From NCBI GenBank assembly GCA_019237175.1, contig JAFAHP010000743.1:1-19819 (forward strand): 19,819 nucleotides of DNA, written 5' to 3'. Source of the DNA: Alphaproteobacteria bacterium. GTDB lineage: Bacteria > Pseudomonadota > Alphaproteobacteria > ATCC43930 > CGMCC-115725. The number at the start of each line of letters is the position of its first letter. The stretch's first letter is position 1. Positions 7,764-14,453 of this stretch are shown here, in pieces. Made by a program: the position numbers and the translations under genes. The notes under the pieces were generated by a model. It did no database searches. It had not been told where the DNA came from and was given only the letters and a program-made list of their open reading frames with translations.

Positions 7764-8171
7764 ATGATCGGCATGGTTTTGGTGACCCATGGTCGGCTTG
7801 CGGCGGAGTTTGTCGCGGCACTCGAGCACGTGGTCGGCTCACAGACTCAAATCGCGGCGGTGTGCATCGGCCCTGAGGACGACATGGAGCAACGCCGCCA
7901 GGAAATTCTCGCCCGCATCGCCGAAGTCGACAGTGGTGACGGCGCGGTTTTGTTGACCGATATGTTTGGGGGCACGCCCTCCAATCTCGCGATTTCGGTC
8001 ATGGATCGGGCCAAGATCGAGGTGATCGCAGGGGTCAATCTGCCGATGCTGATCAAGCTCGCCAGCTTGCGGCAAAATGAGAGCCTTGAGCGCACAGTGC
8101 TGGGTGCGCAAGAGGCGGGCCGTAAATACATTAACGTGGCGTCACAATTGCTGACCGACGCCCGGCAATGA
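7764..8171 (+). CDS. PTS EIIA component, mannose family
   Basis: This 135-residue cytoplasmic protein accepts phosphate from HPr-P on His9 in MVLVTHG, the active-site motif of EIIA-Man. Further family features are the VLLTDMFGGTPSNLAI segment and the GVNLPMLIKLASLR helix. No EIIB or EIIC gene follows, so it probably signals, by its phosphorylation state, to ChvG/ChvI or HprK, as suggested for alphaproteobacterial regulatory PTS systems; that link is inference. The ATG at 7764 has a good AGAGGA ribosome-binding site at 7753-7758. It lies 28 bp after rapZ, and its stop overlaps the HPr start as ATGA. It is often labelled manX or ptsM. Confidence 0.94.
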   Translation: MIGMVLVTHGRLAAEFVAALEHVVGSQTQIAAVCIGPEDDMEQRRQEILARIAEVDSGDGAVLLTDMFGGTPSNLAISVMDRAKIEVIAGVNLPMLIKLASLRQNESLERTVLGAQEAGRKYINVASQLLTDARQ

Positions 8172-8476
8172 CCGATGGTCCAGCCGTCAGCACCGGCGAA
8201 GTGCCCGGCGTCGTCCGCCGGATTGCAACGATTTGCAACCAGCGCGGGCTCCACGCGCGTGCTGCAGCGCGGTTTGTCAAGACCGCGGCGCAATTCGATG
8301 CGGATATCACGGTGCGCAAGAACGGAACCGAGGTTTCGGGCCGTTCGATCATGGGGCTGATGATGCTGGCGGCAGCGCCGGGCGCGGTCATCGAGCTCAC
8401 CGCAAGCGGGCCGCAGGCGATGGCGGCGGTCAACGCGTTGGCCGATTTGATTGAATGCAAGTTCAATGAGGACTAA
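8168..8476 (+). CDS. ptsH: Phosphocarrier protein HPr
   Basis: HPr carries phosphate from Enzyme I to EIIA. The 102-residue product has the active-site motif CNQRGLHARAAARFV with His29, and the regulatory site GRSIMGLMML with Ser60, corresponding to the Ser46 site of classic HPr and the target of HprK. Relative to standard HPr (85-90 aa, His15) it has an N-terminal extension of about 14 residues, MTDGPAVSTGEVPG; no later in-frame ATG lies before VVRRIATICN. The start at 8168 overlaps the EIIA stop as ATGA. The end overlaps the likely EI start by 11 bp, so the three genes are translationally coupled. Confidence 0.95.
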   Translation: MTDGPAVSTGEVPGVVRRIATICNQRGLHARAAARFVKTAAQFDADITVRKNGTEVSGRSIMGLMMLAAAPGAVIELTASGPQAMAAVNALADLIECKFNED

Positions 8477-10277
8477 CGAGCCAGCCGATTCGGCAAAGCT
8501 ACCCGGGGCAAAGGACCCGCCGGCTGAGCGCCGCGTGTCCGGCCTCGCAGTATCGCCGGGCATCGCTATCGGGTCGGCCTATCTTGTCGAGGGCGGCGAT
8601 CTGCCGGTCCACGAGAGTTATATCCGCGAGACTGAAGTCGAGGCCGAACGCGCCCGCTTTGCCGAGGCGGTAGAGGCCTCGCTCAAACAGTTGCGCAAGC
8701 TCAAAGCCAAGACCGCGGGTCTACCCGAATCCGCCGCGGAAGAGATCGGCTATCTGCTCGACGCGCACGTCGCTATGCTATCGAACTCGCGCTTGGTGCG
8801 CGGTGCCGGCGAACGCATCGAGCGCCAGCGCCTCAATGCCGAGCGCGCGGTCGAGCTCGAAATCGATGAAATCGCCCGCAGCTTTGCCGCGATGCGCGAT
8901 CCCTATCTTTCAGCGCGCGCCGAAGATGTTCGCGTGGTCGGTACCCGGCTGATCCGGAATCTGATCAAGAAGCCCTACGCGGCTTTCTCGGGCGCGCCCG
9001 ACGGGGCGGTCATCATCGCCGACGAGCTGACGCCGGCCGACACCGCGCTGATGGATCCTCAACGCATCGCTGGCTTCGCTGCCCAATTTGGCGGCGCCGA
9101 GAGCCATACCGCGATCGTCGCGCGCGCCCTCGGCTTGCCGGCGGTATTGGCCGTGCCCGGATTGGTCGAGTGCACGTGCCCTGGAGCAACCGTCATCATC
9201 GACGGCAGCGAAGGGGTGGTCGTTATCAATCCGGCATCCGAGACCGTCGCCGATTATGAGACGAGGCGCGATGCACTGAACCGCGAACGACGTTATCTGG
9301 CTCGGCTGCGCCGGTTGCCCGCGGTGACCCGTGACGCCGTCGAAATCACTCTTGAAGCCAACATCGAACTCCCGATCGAACTCGATCAAGTCAACGCCAA
9401 CGGTGCGATGGGTCTCGGCCTCGTCCGCTCCGAATTTCTCTACATGAACCGGGACGACCTGCCCGGCGAGGAAGAACAGTACGTGGTGTTCTCGGCACTG
9501 GTGCGGGGCATGGCAGGAAAGCCCGTAACCATCCGCACCTTTGATCTCGGGGGCGATAAGTTAGCCCGCTCGTTTGCCAACCATTACACTGCGTCCGACA
9601 ACCCGGCGCTTGGGCTACGCGCGATCCGGCTGTCGCTGCAAGATAGGCGGTTGTTGGATCCGCAACTCGCGGCGATGCTGCGCGCCGCCGCCGAGGGGCC
9701 AATACGGATCATGCTGCCGATGATTACGCATGCCGCCGAAATCCGCCGCGTGCGCGAGGCTATGGAGCAGGTCGCCCGCCGTTTGCGCCGCCGCGGCGTC
9801 CCGTTGCCAAAGACGCTGCCGCCGCTAGGGGCGATGATCGAGGTCCCGGGTGCTGCCCTCGCTGCCGATGCGCTCGCCCCCGAATCCGATTTTTTCTCGA
9901 TCGGTACCAATGACCTCATTCAATACACACTTGCCATCGACCGCGGCGACGAGCAGGTGGCGCATCTCTACAACCCGCTGCATCCGGCGGTCTTGCGATT
10001 GATCCAGTTTACGGTCGAAGCCGCATCGCGCCACGGAATGCCGGTCTGCGTGTGCGGCGAGATGGCGGGCGAGCCCCGTTTTACCGCGCTGCTGCTCGGC
10101 CTCGGACTGCGTAATCTGTCAATGGCGCCGCGCAACATCCCGCGCGTCAAACAGCGCATCCGCTCCCTTGACGTGGTCGCCGCGACGCGCCGTGCGCGGG
10201 CGATCATGGACCAATCGGACAGCGGCCGCATCGCTTCTTTGATCGACGACTTCAACGCGCTCGGCATACAGAGTTAG
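8466..10277 (+). CDS. ptsI: PTS Enzyme I (phosphoenolpyruvate-protein phosphotransferase)
   Basis: It autophosphorylates with PEP on a histidine and passes phosphate to HPr. The 603-residue product starts its conserved part at SGLAVSPGIAIG and has no GAF domain, so it is PtsI and not PtsP. The phosphohistidine is H214 in GGAESHTAIVARALGLP. The PEP-binding barrel is shown by GLGLVRSEFLYMNRDDLP, TIRTFDLGGDK, MIEVPGAA, GTNDLIQYTLAIDR and the catalytic cysteine in VCGEMAG. The ATG at 8466 lies within the end of ptsH with no clear ribosome-binding site; a TTG at 8451 is the alternative. PEP is also the product of the nearby pckA, so EI could act as a sensor of the PEP pool. It is the last gene of the operon. 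Confidence 0.95.
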   Translation: MRTNEPADSAKLPGAKDPPAERRVSGLAVSPGIAIGSAYLVEGGDLPVHESYIRETEVEAERARFAEAVEASLKQLRKLKAKTAGLPESAAEEIGYLLDAHVAMLSNSRLVRGAGERIERQRLNAERAVELEIDEIARSFAAMRDPYLSARAEDVRVVGTRLIRNLIKKPYAAFSGAPDGAVIIADELTPADTALMDPQRIAGFAAQFGGAESHTAIVARALGLPAVLAVPGLVECTCPGATVIIDGSEGVVVINPASETVADYETRRDALNRERRYLARLRRLPAVTRDAVEITLEANIELPIELDQVNANGAMGLGLVRSEFLYMNRDDLPGEEEQYVVFSALVRGMAGKPVTIRTFDLGGDKLARSFANHYTASDNPALGLRAIRLSLQDRRLLDPQLAAMLRAAAEGPIRIMLPMITHAAEIRRVREAMEQVARRLRRRGVPLPKTLPPLGAMIEVPGAALAADALAPESDFFSIGTNDLIQYTLAIDRGDEQVAHLYNPLHPAVLRLIQFTVEAASRHGMPVCVCGEMAGEPRFTALLLGLGLRNLSMAPRNIPRVKQRIRSLDVVAATRRARAIMDQSDSGRIASLIDDFNALGIQS

Positions 10278-10350
10278 CGCCGCGCTGAGCGCGCGGACGG
10301 CTGCGATGCGCACGCTTACGGGTGGCGACGCCGACTATGGAGGTGACAGG

Positions 10351-11175
10351 ATGCCGAGGCCGATGCCAGAACGCCCGTTGCATGTGGCGATCGGCGGGTT
10401 CGGCGCCATTGGCAAGACCGTAGCCCAGCAGCTCGATCGCGGGATCGACGGTCTGACTCTGGCGGCGGTGTCGGCGCGCAATGCCGCCCGCGCTGCGGCC
10501 GCGGTTGCCAATTTCGCACGGCCGGTGCCGGTGGCATCTTTGGCCGAGCTTTGGAAGGGGGCTGACATCCTCGTCGAATGTGCTCCCGCTGCTATGTTGC
10601 GCGCCATTGCCGAGCCGGCGCTCGCGCATGGGCGCATCCTTATGGTGCTGAGTTCGGGCGCGCTTCTCGAAAATCTCGATTTGGTTGATCTCGCGCGACG
10701 GCATGGCGGGCGAATCCTGGTGCCGACGGGAGCCTTGTTAGGGCTCGATGCCGTCGTCGCCGCTGCCGAAGGCGAAATCGCACGCGTCCACATGATCACC
10801 AGGAAACCGCCCGGCGGCCTTGCCGGCGCGCCTTATCTCCAGCAACACGGCATCGGGATAGACGGGCTCGATGCGCCGAAATGCGTCTTTCGGGGAACCG
10901 CGCGCGAGGCGGCGCATGGCTTTCCGGCAAATGTTAATGTTGCGGCTGCGCTGGCACTGGCCGGGATCGGACCCGACCGTACAACGATTGAGATCTGGGC
11001 CGACCCCCGTATCAGCCGCAACATCCACAACATCGAGGTTGAGGGCGATGCCGCCCGTTTCTCGATGCAGATCGAGAATGTGCCGTCCGAGAATCCCAAG
11101 ACCGGAAGATTGACGCCTCTCTCGGTCATTGCCTCCCTGAAGAAGCTGGCGAGCCCGCTTGCAATCGGTACCTGA
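10351..11175 (+). CDS. nadX: L-aspartate dehydrogenase
   Basis: It oxidises L-aspartate to iminoaspartate with NAD(P)+, supplying NadA for quinolinate and NAD synthesis in place of NadB. The 274-residue product has the Rossmann motif AIGGFGAIG (13-21), then the family core: TRKPPGGLAGAPYL (150-163), AAHGFPANVNVAAALALAG with its conserved His (about 187-205), and NPKTGRLTPLSVIASLK near the end. The ATG at 10351 follows a near-perfect Shine-Dalgarno, GGAGGTGA at 10339-10346; the upstream ATG at 10306 is less likely. It lies 73 bp after ptsI and may be read through from it. A nicotinamidase gene follows, so two NAD-supply enzymes are neighbours. Confidence 0.92.
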   Translation: MPRPMPERPLHVAIGGFGAIGKTVAQQLDRGIDGLTLAAVSARNAARAAAAVANFARPVPVASLAELWKGADILVECAPAAMLRAIAEPALAHGRILMVLSSGALLENLDLVDLARRHGGRILVPTGALLGLDAVVAAAEGEIARVHMITRKPPGGLAGAPYLQQHGIGIDGLDAPKCVFRGTAREAAHGFPANVNVAAALALAGIGPDRTTIEIWADPRISRNIHNIEVEGDAARFSMQIENVPSENPKTGRLTPLSVIASLKKLASPLAIGT

Positions 11176-11574
11176 GGGCTACGTCCCGAATGAGCTGTCG
11201 TCCACCGCGCCACGAACCTCGACCCGAGCCAACCAGGGCGATAGAGCACGCCACGTGCGCGATGACGCTGCCGCTGCTTTGTCGCAGGTCGCAGGTGCGC
11301 GCCTCGTTTTCCGCTGACCGCAACGAAAGAGGCTGACCCGCCCCGTTTTGACCAGGCGATGTGGCCGGCGCTGTCGAGGCGGTTCGTTTCAGGGGTGCTC
11401 GCATGTTCCGAGCAAATCGGGTGCATGTGGTTTCAACTAAGACCCTGCGCTCTGTTTGAGTGCAGACTGCTTTACTGTCGCCGCCACTGAAGCGGCCGGC
11501 GCCTGCTAGCCGGTCTTCATTGTACCGGTGAGCGGGTTCGACGGCCCGGGTTAACGGAGCTGCGCGAGGGATCG
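11176..11574 (+). other. 399-bp intergenic stretch without a recognisable gene
   Basis: No open frame here has a start, ribosome-binding site and family match. A hairpin at 11445-11465 (CTGCGCTC / GAGTGCAG, 8 bp including one G.U pair, 5-nt loop) and a weaker one (CCGGT / ACCGG near 11510-11528) are present. Neither is followed by a T-run, so neither is a clear terminator. A tandem GTCGCAG duplication lies near 11280. It may be a degraded remnant, but no transposase motif was recognised. It presumably holds the pncA promoter; no good -35/-10 pair stood out. Confidence 0.5.
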
Positions 11575-12207
11575 ATGAAGAGCGGTCGTATCGAGCGGTC
11601 ACGCGATGATCGCGAGGTTTTGATTATCATCGATGTGCAGAACGATTTCTGCCCGGGCGGCGCACTCGCCGTGGCGGACGGCGATGCGATTGTTCCGGCG
11701 GTCAACCGCCTTGCCGCGGTCTTCGCGCACGTGGTGCTGACGCAGGACTGGCATCCGCCGGGGCACGCGTCTTTTGCGAGCGCGCATGCCGGCCGGCAGC
11801 CGTTCGAGACGATCGAAGCTCCCTATGGACCACAGACCCTGTGGCCGGACCATTGTGTGCAAGGCACGCGAGGCGCGGATTTTCACCCGGCTCTGATGGT
11901 CCCGCATGCCGAACTGCTGTTGCGCAAGGGCTTCCGCCCGCGGATCGACTCATATTCGGCGTTCCGCGAAAACGATCGGCGCACGCCAACCGGGCTGACA
12001 TCCTATCTGCGCGAACGCGGCTTCGAGCACCTCACCTTATGCGGTCTCGCGACCGATTATTGCGTCCTGTTTTCGGCACTGGACGCACGCGAGGCCGGTT
12101 TCACCGTTGACCTCGCCGTCGACGCCTGCCGCGGAATCGATCTCGACGGCTCCCTCGCTCGTGCAATGCACGCCATGGCGGAAGCGGGCGTGACGATCCG
12201 AGGCTAG
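11575..12207 (+). CDS. pncA: Nicotinamidase (PncA, isochorismatase-like hydrolase)
   Basis: It hydrolyses nicotinamide to nicotinate and ammonia for NAD salvage. The 210-residue product has the complete catalytic triad: D20 in IIIDVQNDFCPGG, K118 in LLRKGFRPRIDSYSAF and C163 in GLATDYCV. Metal ligands are in the DWHPPGHASF motif (D58, H60) and in the region leading to WPDHCVQGT. The length is normal for bacterial PncA (about 190-215). The ATG at 11575 has a GAGGG ribosome-binding site 4 nt upstream. It lies 399 bp after nadX on the same strand. Its stop codon lies within a CTAG that also holds the stop of the convergent RRM gene, so the two genes overlap by 4 bp. Confidence 0.95.
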   Translation: MKSGRIERSRDDREVLIIIDVQNDFCPGGALAVADGDAIVPAVNRLAAVFAHVVLTQDWHPPGHASFASAHAGRQPFETIEAPYGPQTLWPDHCVQGTRGADFHPALMVPHAELLLRKGFRPRIDSYSAFRENDRRTPTGLTSYLRERGFEHLTLCGLATDYCVLFSALDAREAGFTVDLAVDACRGIDLDGSLARAMHAMAEAGVTIRG

Positions 12208-12638
12208 ACGCGCCGCGGCAAGGAACGGCGTTCGACCTGAAACGTCGGCTGACGGCGCCGTACCACCGGGCTTGTCGAGACCTCCGTCTCGAAGGTGTTG
12301 TCGCCGCGATACGCCGTTGCCCGCTGCGTTGTGCGGAGGGTTGGGGTGCGGGCGACTGGCCGCTTCTTGACCTTGCCGGGGGGCTTGCTGATGCGGACAT
12401 CGAGATTATGGCCGCCTATCGGCACGCCGTTCATCGCCTCGACCGCGAGCTTGGCGGCCCGCTCGGTGGCGATGTCGACAAATCCATAGCGCAGCCGTTT
12501 CCCGGTTTCCGGATCGCGAGCGATAAAGGCGCTCAGCACTATTCCAAACGGATCGAAGGCCTCGGCCAGCTCGTCGTCGGTCAAATCAGGGGGCAGATTC
12601 GCGACAAAAACATTGCCCCGGGAGTGCTGCAATCGCAT
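12204..12638 (-). CDS. RNA-binding protein with a single RRM domain
   Basis: The 144-residue product has one N-terminal RNA recognition motif (about 8-88). RNP2 is VFVANL (10-15) and RNP1 is RLRYGFVDI (about 48-56), with the phenylalanine of the RNP1 core present. The rest (about 89-144) is basic, rich in Lys, Arg, Pro and Thr, and probably a disordered RNA-contacting tail. Small single-RRM proteins in bacteria are often linked to cold response, but no target is indicated here. The ATG at 12638 has an AGAGGGG ribosome-binding site a few nt upstream. It converges on pncA with a shared CTAG at the stops. Its long upstream gap is rich in hairpins, which may bear on self-regulation. Confidence 0.9.
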   Translation of the reverse strand: MRLQHSRGNVFVANLPPDLTDDELAEAFDPFGIVLSAFIARDPETGKRLRYGFVDIATERAAKLAVEAMNGVPIGGHNLDVRISKPPGKVKKRPVARTPTLRTTQRATAYRGDNTFETEVSTSPVVRRRQPTFQVERRSLPRRV

Positions 12639-12724
12639 CGACTAAACCCCTCTGTCGATCAATATTCAGGCGCCAACAACGCCGCAGCATGGCCGGCGTT
12701 ACCCCCGATGGGGATTGTAGACTC

Positions 12725-12807
12725 TGCAATGCTGCATTGCACAAGGAGCCCTGGCGCCCAGGCTTGGTGCCGATGGTGCCCTTGCACCGAGATGCTTGCT
12801 TCAAGCA
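12725..12807. repeat. Cluster of four short perfect inverted repeats in the gap between divergent genes
   Basis: Four stem-loops follow one another in 83 bp: TGCAAT/ATTGCA (12725-12741, 5-nt loop), CCTGG/CCAGG (12750-12762, 3-nt loop), GGTGC/GCACC (12775-12788, 4-nt loop) and TGCTT/AAGCA (12793-12807, 5-nt loop). They lie between the RRM gene (minus) and the deacetylase gene (plus). They could be operators or a structured 5' leader. I recognise no riboswitch class. The repeats are direct observations; any function is inference. Confidence 0.45.
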
Positions 12808-12859
12808 CTGGGCGGCGCGACATTGGCCTGTCTCTCATCGACGCAAGGTAGAAATCTAG

Positions 12860-13747
12860 ATGATCCCACGCAAGCGCAGCATTTTTTCGGCGATCGTCGA
12901 TCGGCCGCCGCTCAAATTGCCAAACCGAGCCCGGATTGTCGTGTGGACGATCGTCAATCTCGAATTCTGGTCGATCTCGCGGGCGATGGCACGACAGGTT
13001 TTGCCGGCTCCGACCGGCGAGGTGCTGCAGCCCGATGTGCCGAACTGGTCCTGGCACGAATATGGGATGCGGGTCGGGGTATGGCGATTTTTTAAGCTGT
13101 TCGAACAACTCGGCGTTCGCCCGACGTTATCGATCAACGCGCGTGCGTGTCACGAGTACCCGAGGGTAGCAGGAGCGGCGCGTGTTGCTGGATGGGAATT
13201 TATGGGCCATGCCTGGGAGCAGATGCCGATCCATAGTGTCAAGAACCAGGCGGAAATGATCGCCAAATCGCTCGATACGCTCGAAAAGTTTGCCGCAGTA
13301 CGGCCGGTCGGGTGGCTGGGTCCCGGTCTGACCGAAACCTACGAGACCCCGGATCTACTGGCGGCCGCAGGCATAAGGTATATCGGGGATTGGGTTTACG
13401 ACGATGAGCCGACAGAGATCCGCACCAAACATGGCCCGCTGATCACATTGCCCTATTCTGTCGAACTCAACGACATCCCGATGATGCTCGTCCAGCATCA
13501 CGAATCTGCTTACTTCGCCCAGCGCTGTATCGACTGCTTCGAGCGGCTTTACGAAGAAGGGGCGGAGCGGGCCAAGTTTATGGCCATCGCAATCCATCCG
13601 TATATCAGCGGCCAGCCCCACCGCATCAAATACCTCGAGGCGGTCTACGACCATATCGCGCGCTATGCCGGGGTGCTGCATTGGACCGGCGTGGAAATCC
13701 TCGAATGGTATTTGAATGCCCGATCCGCCGCATCAGCGATCGCCTGA
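12860..13747 (+). CDS. Polysaccharide deacetylase-fold hydrolase, PuuE/allantoinase-like
   Basis: The 295-residue product has the NodB-type barrel but with altered metal motifs. Motif 1 is TIVNLEFW (N33, E35) in place of the usual TFDDG. Motif 2 is GWEFMGHAWEQM (H117), without the second histidine of the HS/TxxH pattern. That pattern resembles the PuuE allantoinase branch, where metal ligands are not conserved. Other family segments are PTLSINARACHEYP, GWLGPGLTETYETPDLL and IAIHPYISGQPHRIKYLE. No purine or ureide gene is next to it, so the substrate is open; it acts on C-N bonds if it follows the family. No signal peptide is seen. The ATG at 12860 has only a distant AAGG upstream. The neighbouring genes on both sides are on the minus strand. 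Confidence 0.85.
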   Translation: MIPRKRSIFSAIVDRPPLKLPNRARIVVWTIVNLEFWSISRAMARQVLPAPTGEVLQPDVPNWSWHEYGMRVGVWRFFKLFEQLGVRPTLSINARACHEYPRVAGAARVAGWEFMGHAWEQMPIHSVKNQAEMIAKSLDTLEKFAAVRPVGWLGPGLTETYETPDLLAAAGIRYIGDWVYDDEPTEIRTKHGPLITLPYSVELNDIPMMLVQHHESAYFAQRCIDCFERLYEEGAERAKFMAIAIHPYISGQPHRIKYLEAVYDHIARYAGVLHWTGVEILEWYLNARSAASAIA

Positions 13748-13811
13748 AGCGCCGCGAAACACCTCGATGAGTTTGGGGCGACCGAAGGAATTACAGCGTA
13801 CAGCCTTGTTG

Positions 13812-14153
13812 TCAGTTCGACTGCGCCCCCAGCGCCCCGTCGCTCGTCCGCGGCTGCAGCGCCGCACAGAGTTCCGTTGCCGCGGCGAAGAGCTCGGAGC
13901 GATGCGCCTCGTCGAGTGGATCGCGCCCGGCGAGCGATCGCGCCAGCTCGGCCAGTATCTCTGCCGGCATCCCGTAGTGGAGATGCATTACCGCTTCGCG
14001 CCGCTCTTCCCCGGGGCGCACCAGCTTGATGGCAACGCTGTCCGCATCGGCATAGGCGTCGAATTGAGAATTACGGCCAAAAGCGCCGATATAGGCCTTG
14101 TCGGGGAACTCGACCGAGACCTCGGCCTTGTCGGCAATCGGATGCAACGGCAT
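13812..14153 (-). CDS. Small protein of unknown function (113 aa)
   Basis: The product starts MPLHPIADKAEVSVEFPDK, has no membrane segment or signal peptide, and contains a beta-rich N-terminal half (KAYIGAFGRNSQFDAYADAD, AVMHLHYG) followed by a helical half (EILAELARSLAG, ELFAAATELCAAL). I do not recognise the family. It was checked as a possible aconitase-X small subunit because of the nearby genes, and it does not look like one. The ATG at 14153 has an AGGAA ribosome-binding site about 5-9 nt upstream. An FNR/FixK-like box lies 81 bp upstream, so oxygen-responsive expression is possible. The spacing, ribosome-binding site and composition support a real gene. Confidence 0.65.
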   Translation of the reverse strand: MPLHPIADKAEVSVEFPDKAYIGAFGRNSQFDAYADADSVAIKLVRPGEERREAVMHLHYGMPAEILAELARSLAGRDPLDEAHRSELFAAATELCAALQPRTSDGALGAQSN

Positions 14154-14233
14154 TTTTGTTCCTGACTGCTAATCCGTCGGCGCGCTCGAACTCGAGCACG
14201 ATAGAATCAACAACGCCAGGCTCCGCGTTGACA

Positions 14234-14247
14234 TTGACCCAAATCAA
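14234..14247. promoter_or_regulatory. FNR/FixK/Anr-like box
   Basis: TTGACCCAAATCAA matches the CRP/FNR-family anaerobic box TTGAT-N4-ATCAA at 9 of 10 specified positions; TTGAC is a common natural variant. It lies in a divergent gap, 81 bp before the small gene at 14153 (minus) and 107 bp before the short ORF at 14354 (plus), so it could serve either side. A possible -10 on the minus side (TTCTAT near 14203-14208) fits only loosely. Confidence 0.4.
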
Positions 14248-14353
14248 ATCGACAGCTCGTCAGCCTCGCTCAGATTCGACGCCGGGTCGGGAAAGCCTGC
14301 GCGTTTACCGCATTTTCATTGTCACAACGGTGCGGTCGACGGAGGATCGAACA

Positions 14354-14443
14354 ATGCCGGACAACACAGCGCACAATTTTCCGAACGCGCTGTTTCCACG
14401 CGCCGCCGCCAGATTGCGCCTGAAAGCGGCGGCATTTTTGTGA
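14354..14443 (+). CDS. 29-codon short ORF (possible leader peptide) before the CoA-transferase
   Basis: An ATG at 14354 with a strong GGAGGA ribosome-binding site (14341-14346) opens 29 codons, beginning MPDNTAHNFPNALFPRAA and ending KAAAFL, with stop TGA at 14441-14443. The next start, the CoA-transferase ATG at 14454, is 10 bp further on. The last third overlaps a terminator-like hairpin. The strong ribosome-binding site, position and overlap suggest a leader ORF in an attenuator. The peptide has no run of a single rare amino acid; it is rich in Ala (8) and has three Phe. It could equally be a real small protein or a chance frame. Confidence 0.45.
   Translation: MPDNTAHNFPNALFPRAAARLRLKAAAFL
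14402..14440 (+). terminator. Terminator-like hairpin inside the leader of the CoA-transferase operon
   Basis: A perfect 8-bp GC stem, GCCGCCGC (14402-14409) with GCGGCGGC (14426-14433), has a 16-nt loop and is followed at once by ATTTTTG. That is the form of an intrinsic terminator, although the T-run is short (5) and the loop long. It lies 14 bp before the CoA-transferase ATG and within the short ORF, so it would act as an attenuator and not as an operon end. Confidence 0.45.
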
Positions 14444-14453
14444 GGCCCCGGCG

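Noticed and set aside
11445..11465. Terminator after nadX
   Set aside because: The 8-bp hairpin is not followed by a T-run and lies 270 bp past the stop.
11176..11574. Possible insertion sequence remnant after nadX
   Set aside because: No transposase motif, terminal inverted repeats or target duplication could be identified. It is left as an unassigned intergenic stretch.
13812..14153. Small unknown protein as the missing aconitase-X small subunit
   Set aside because: It lacks the Gly-rich swivel-domain pattern expected of DUF126 and is on the opposite strand.
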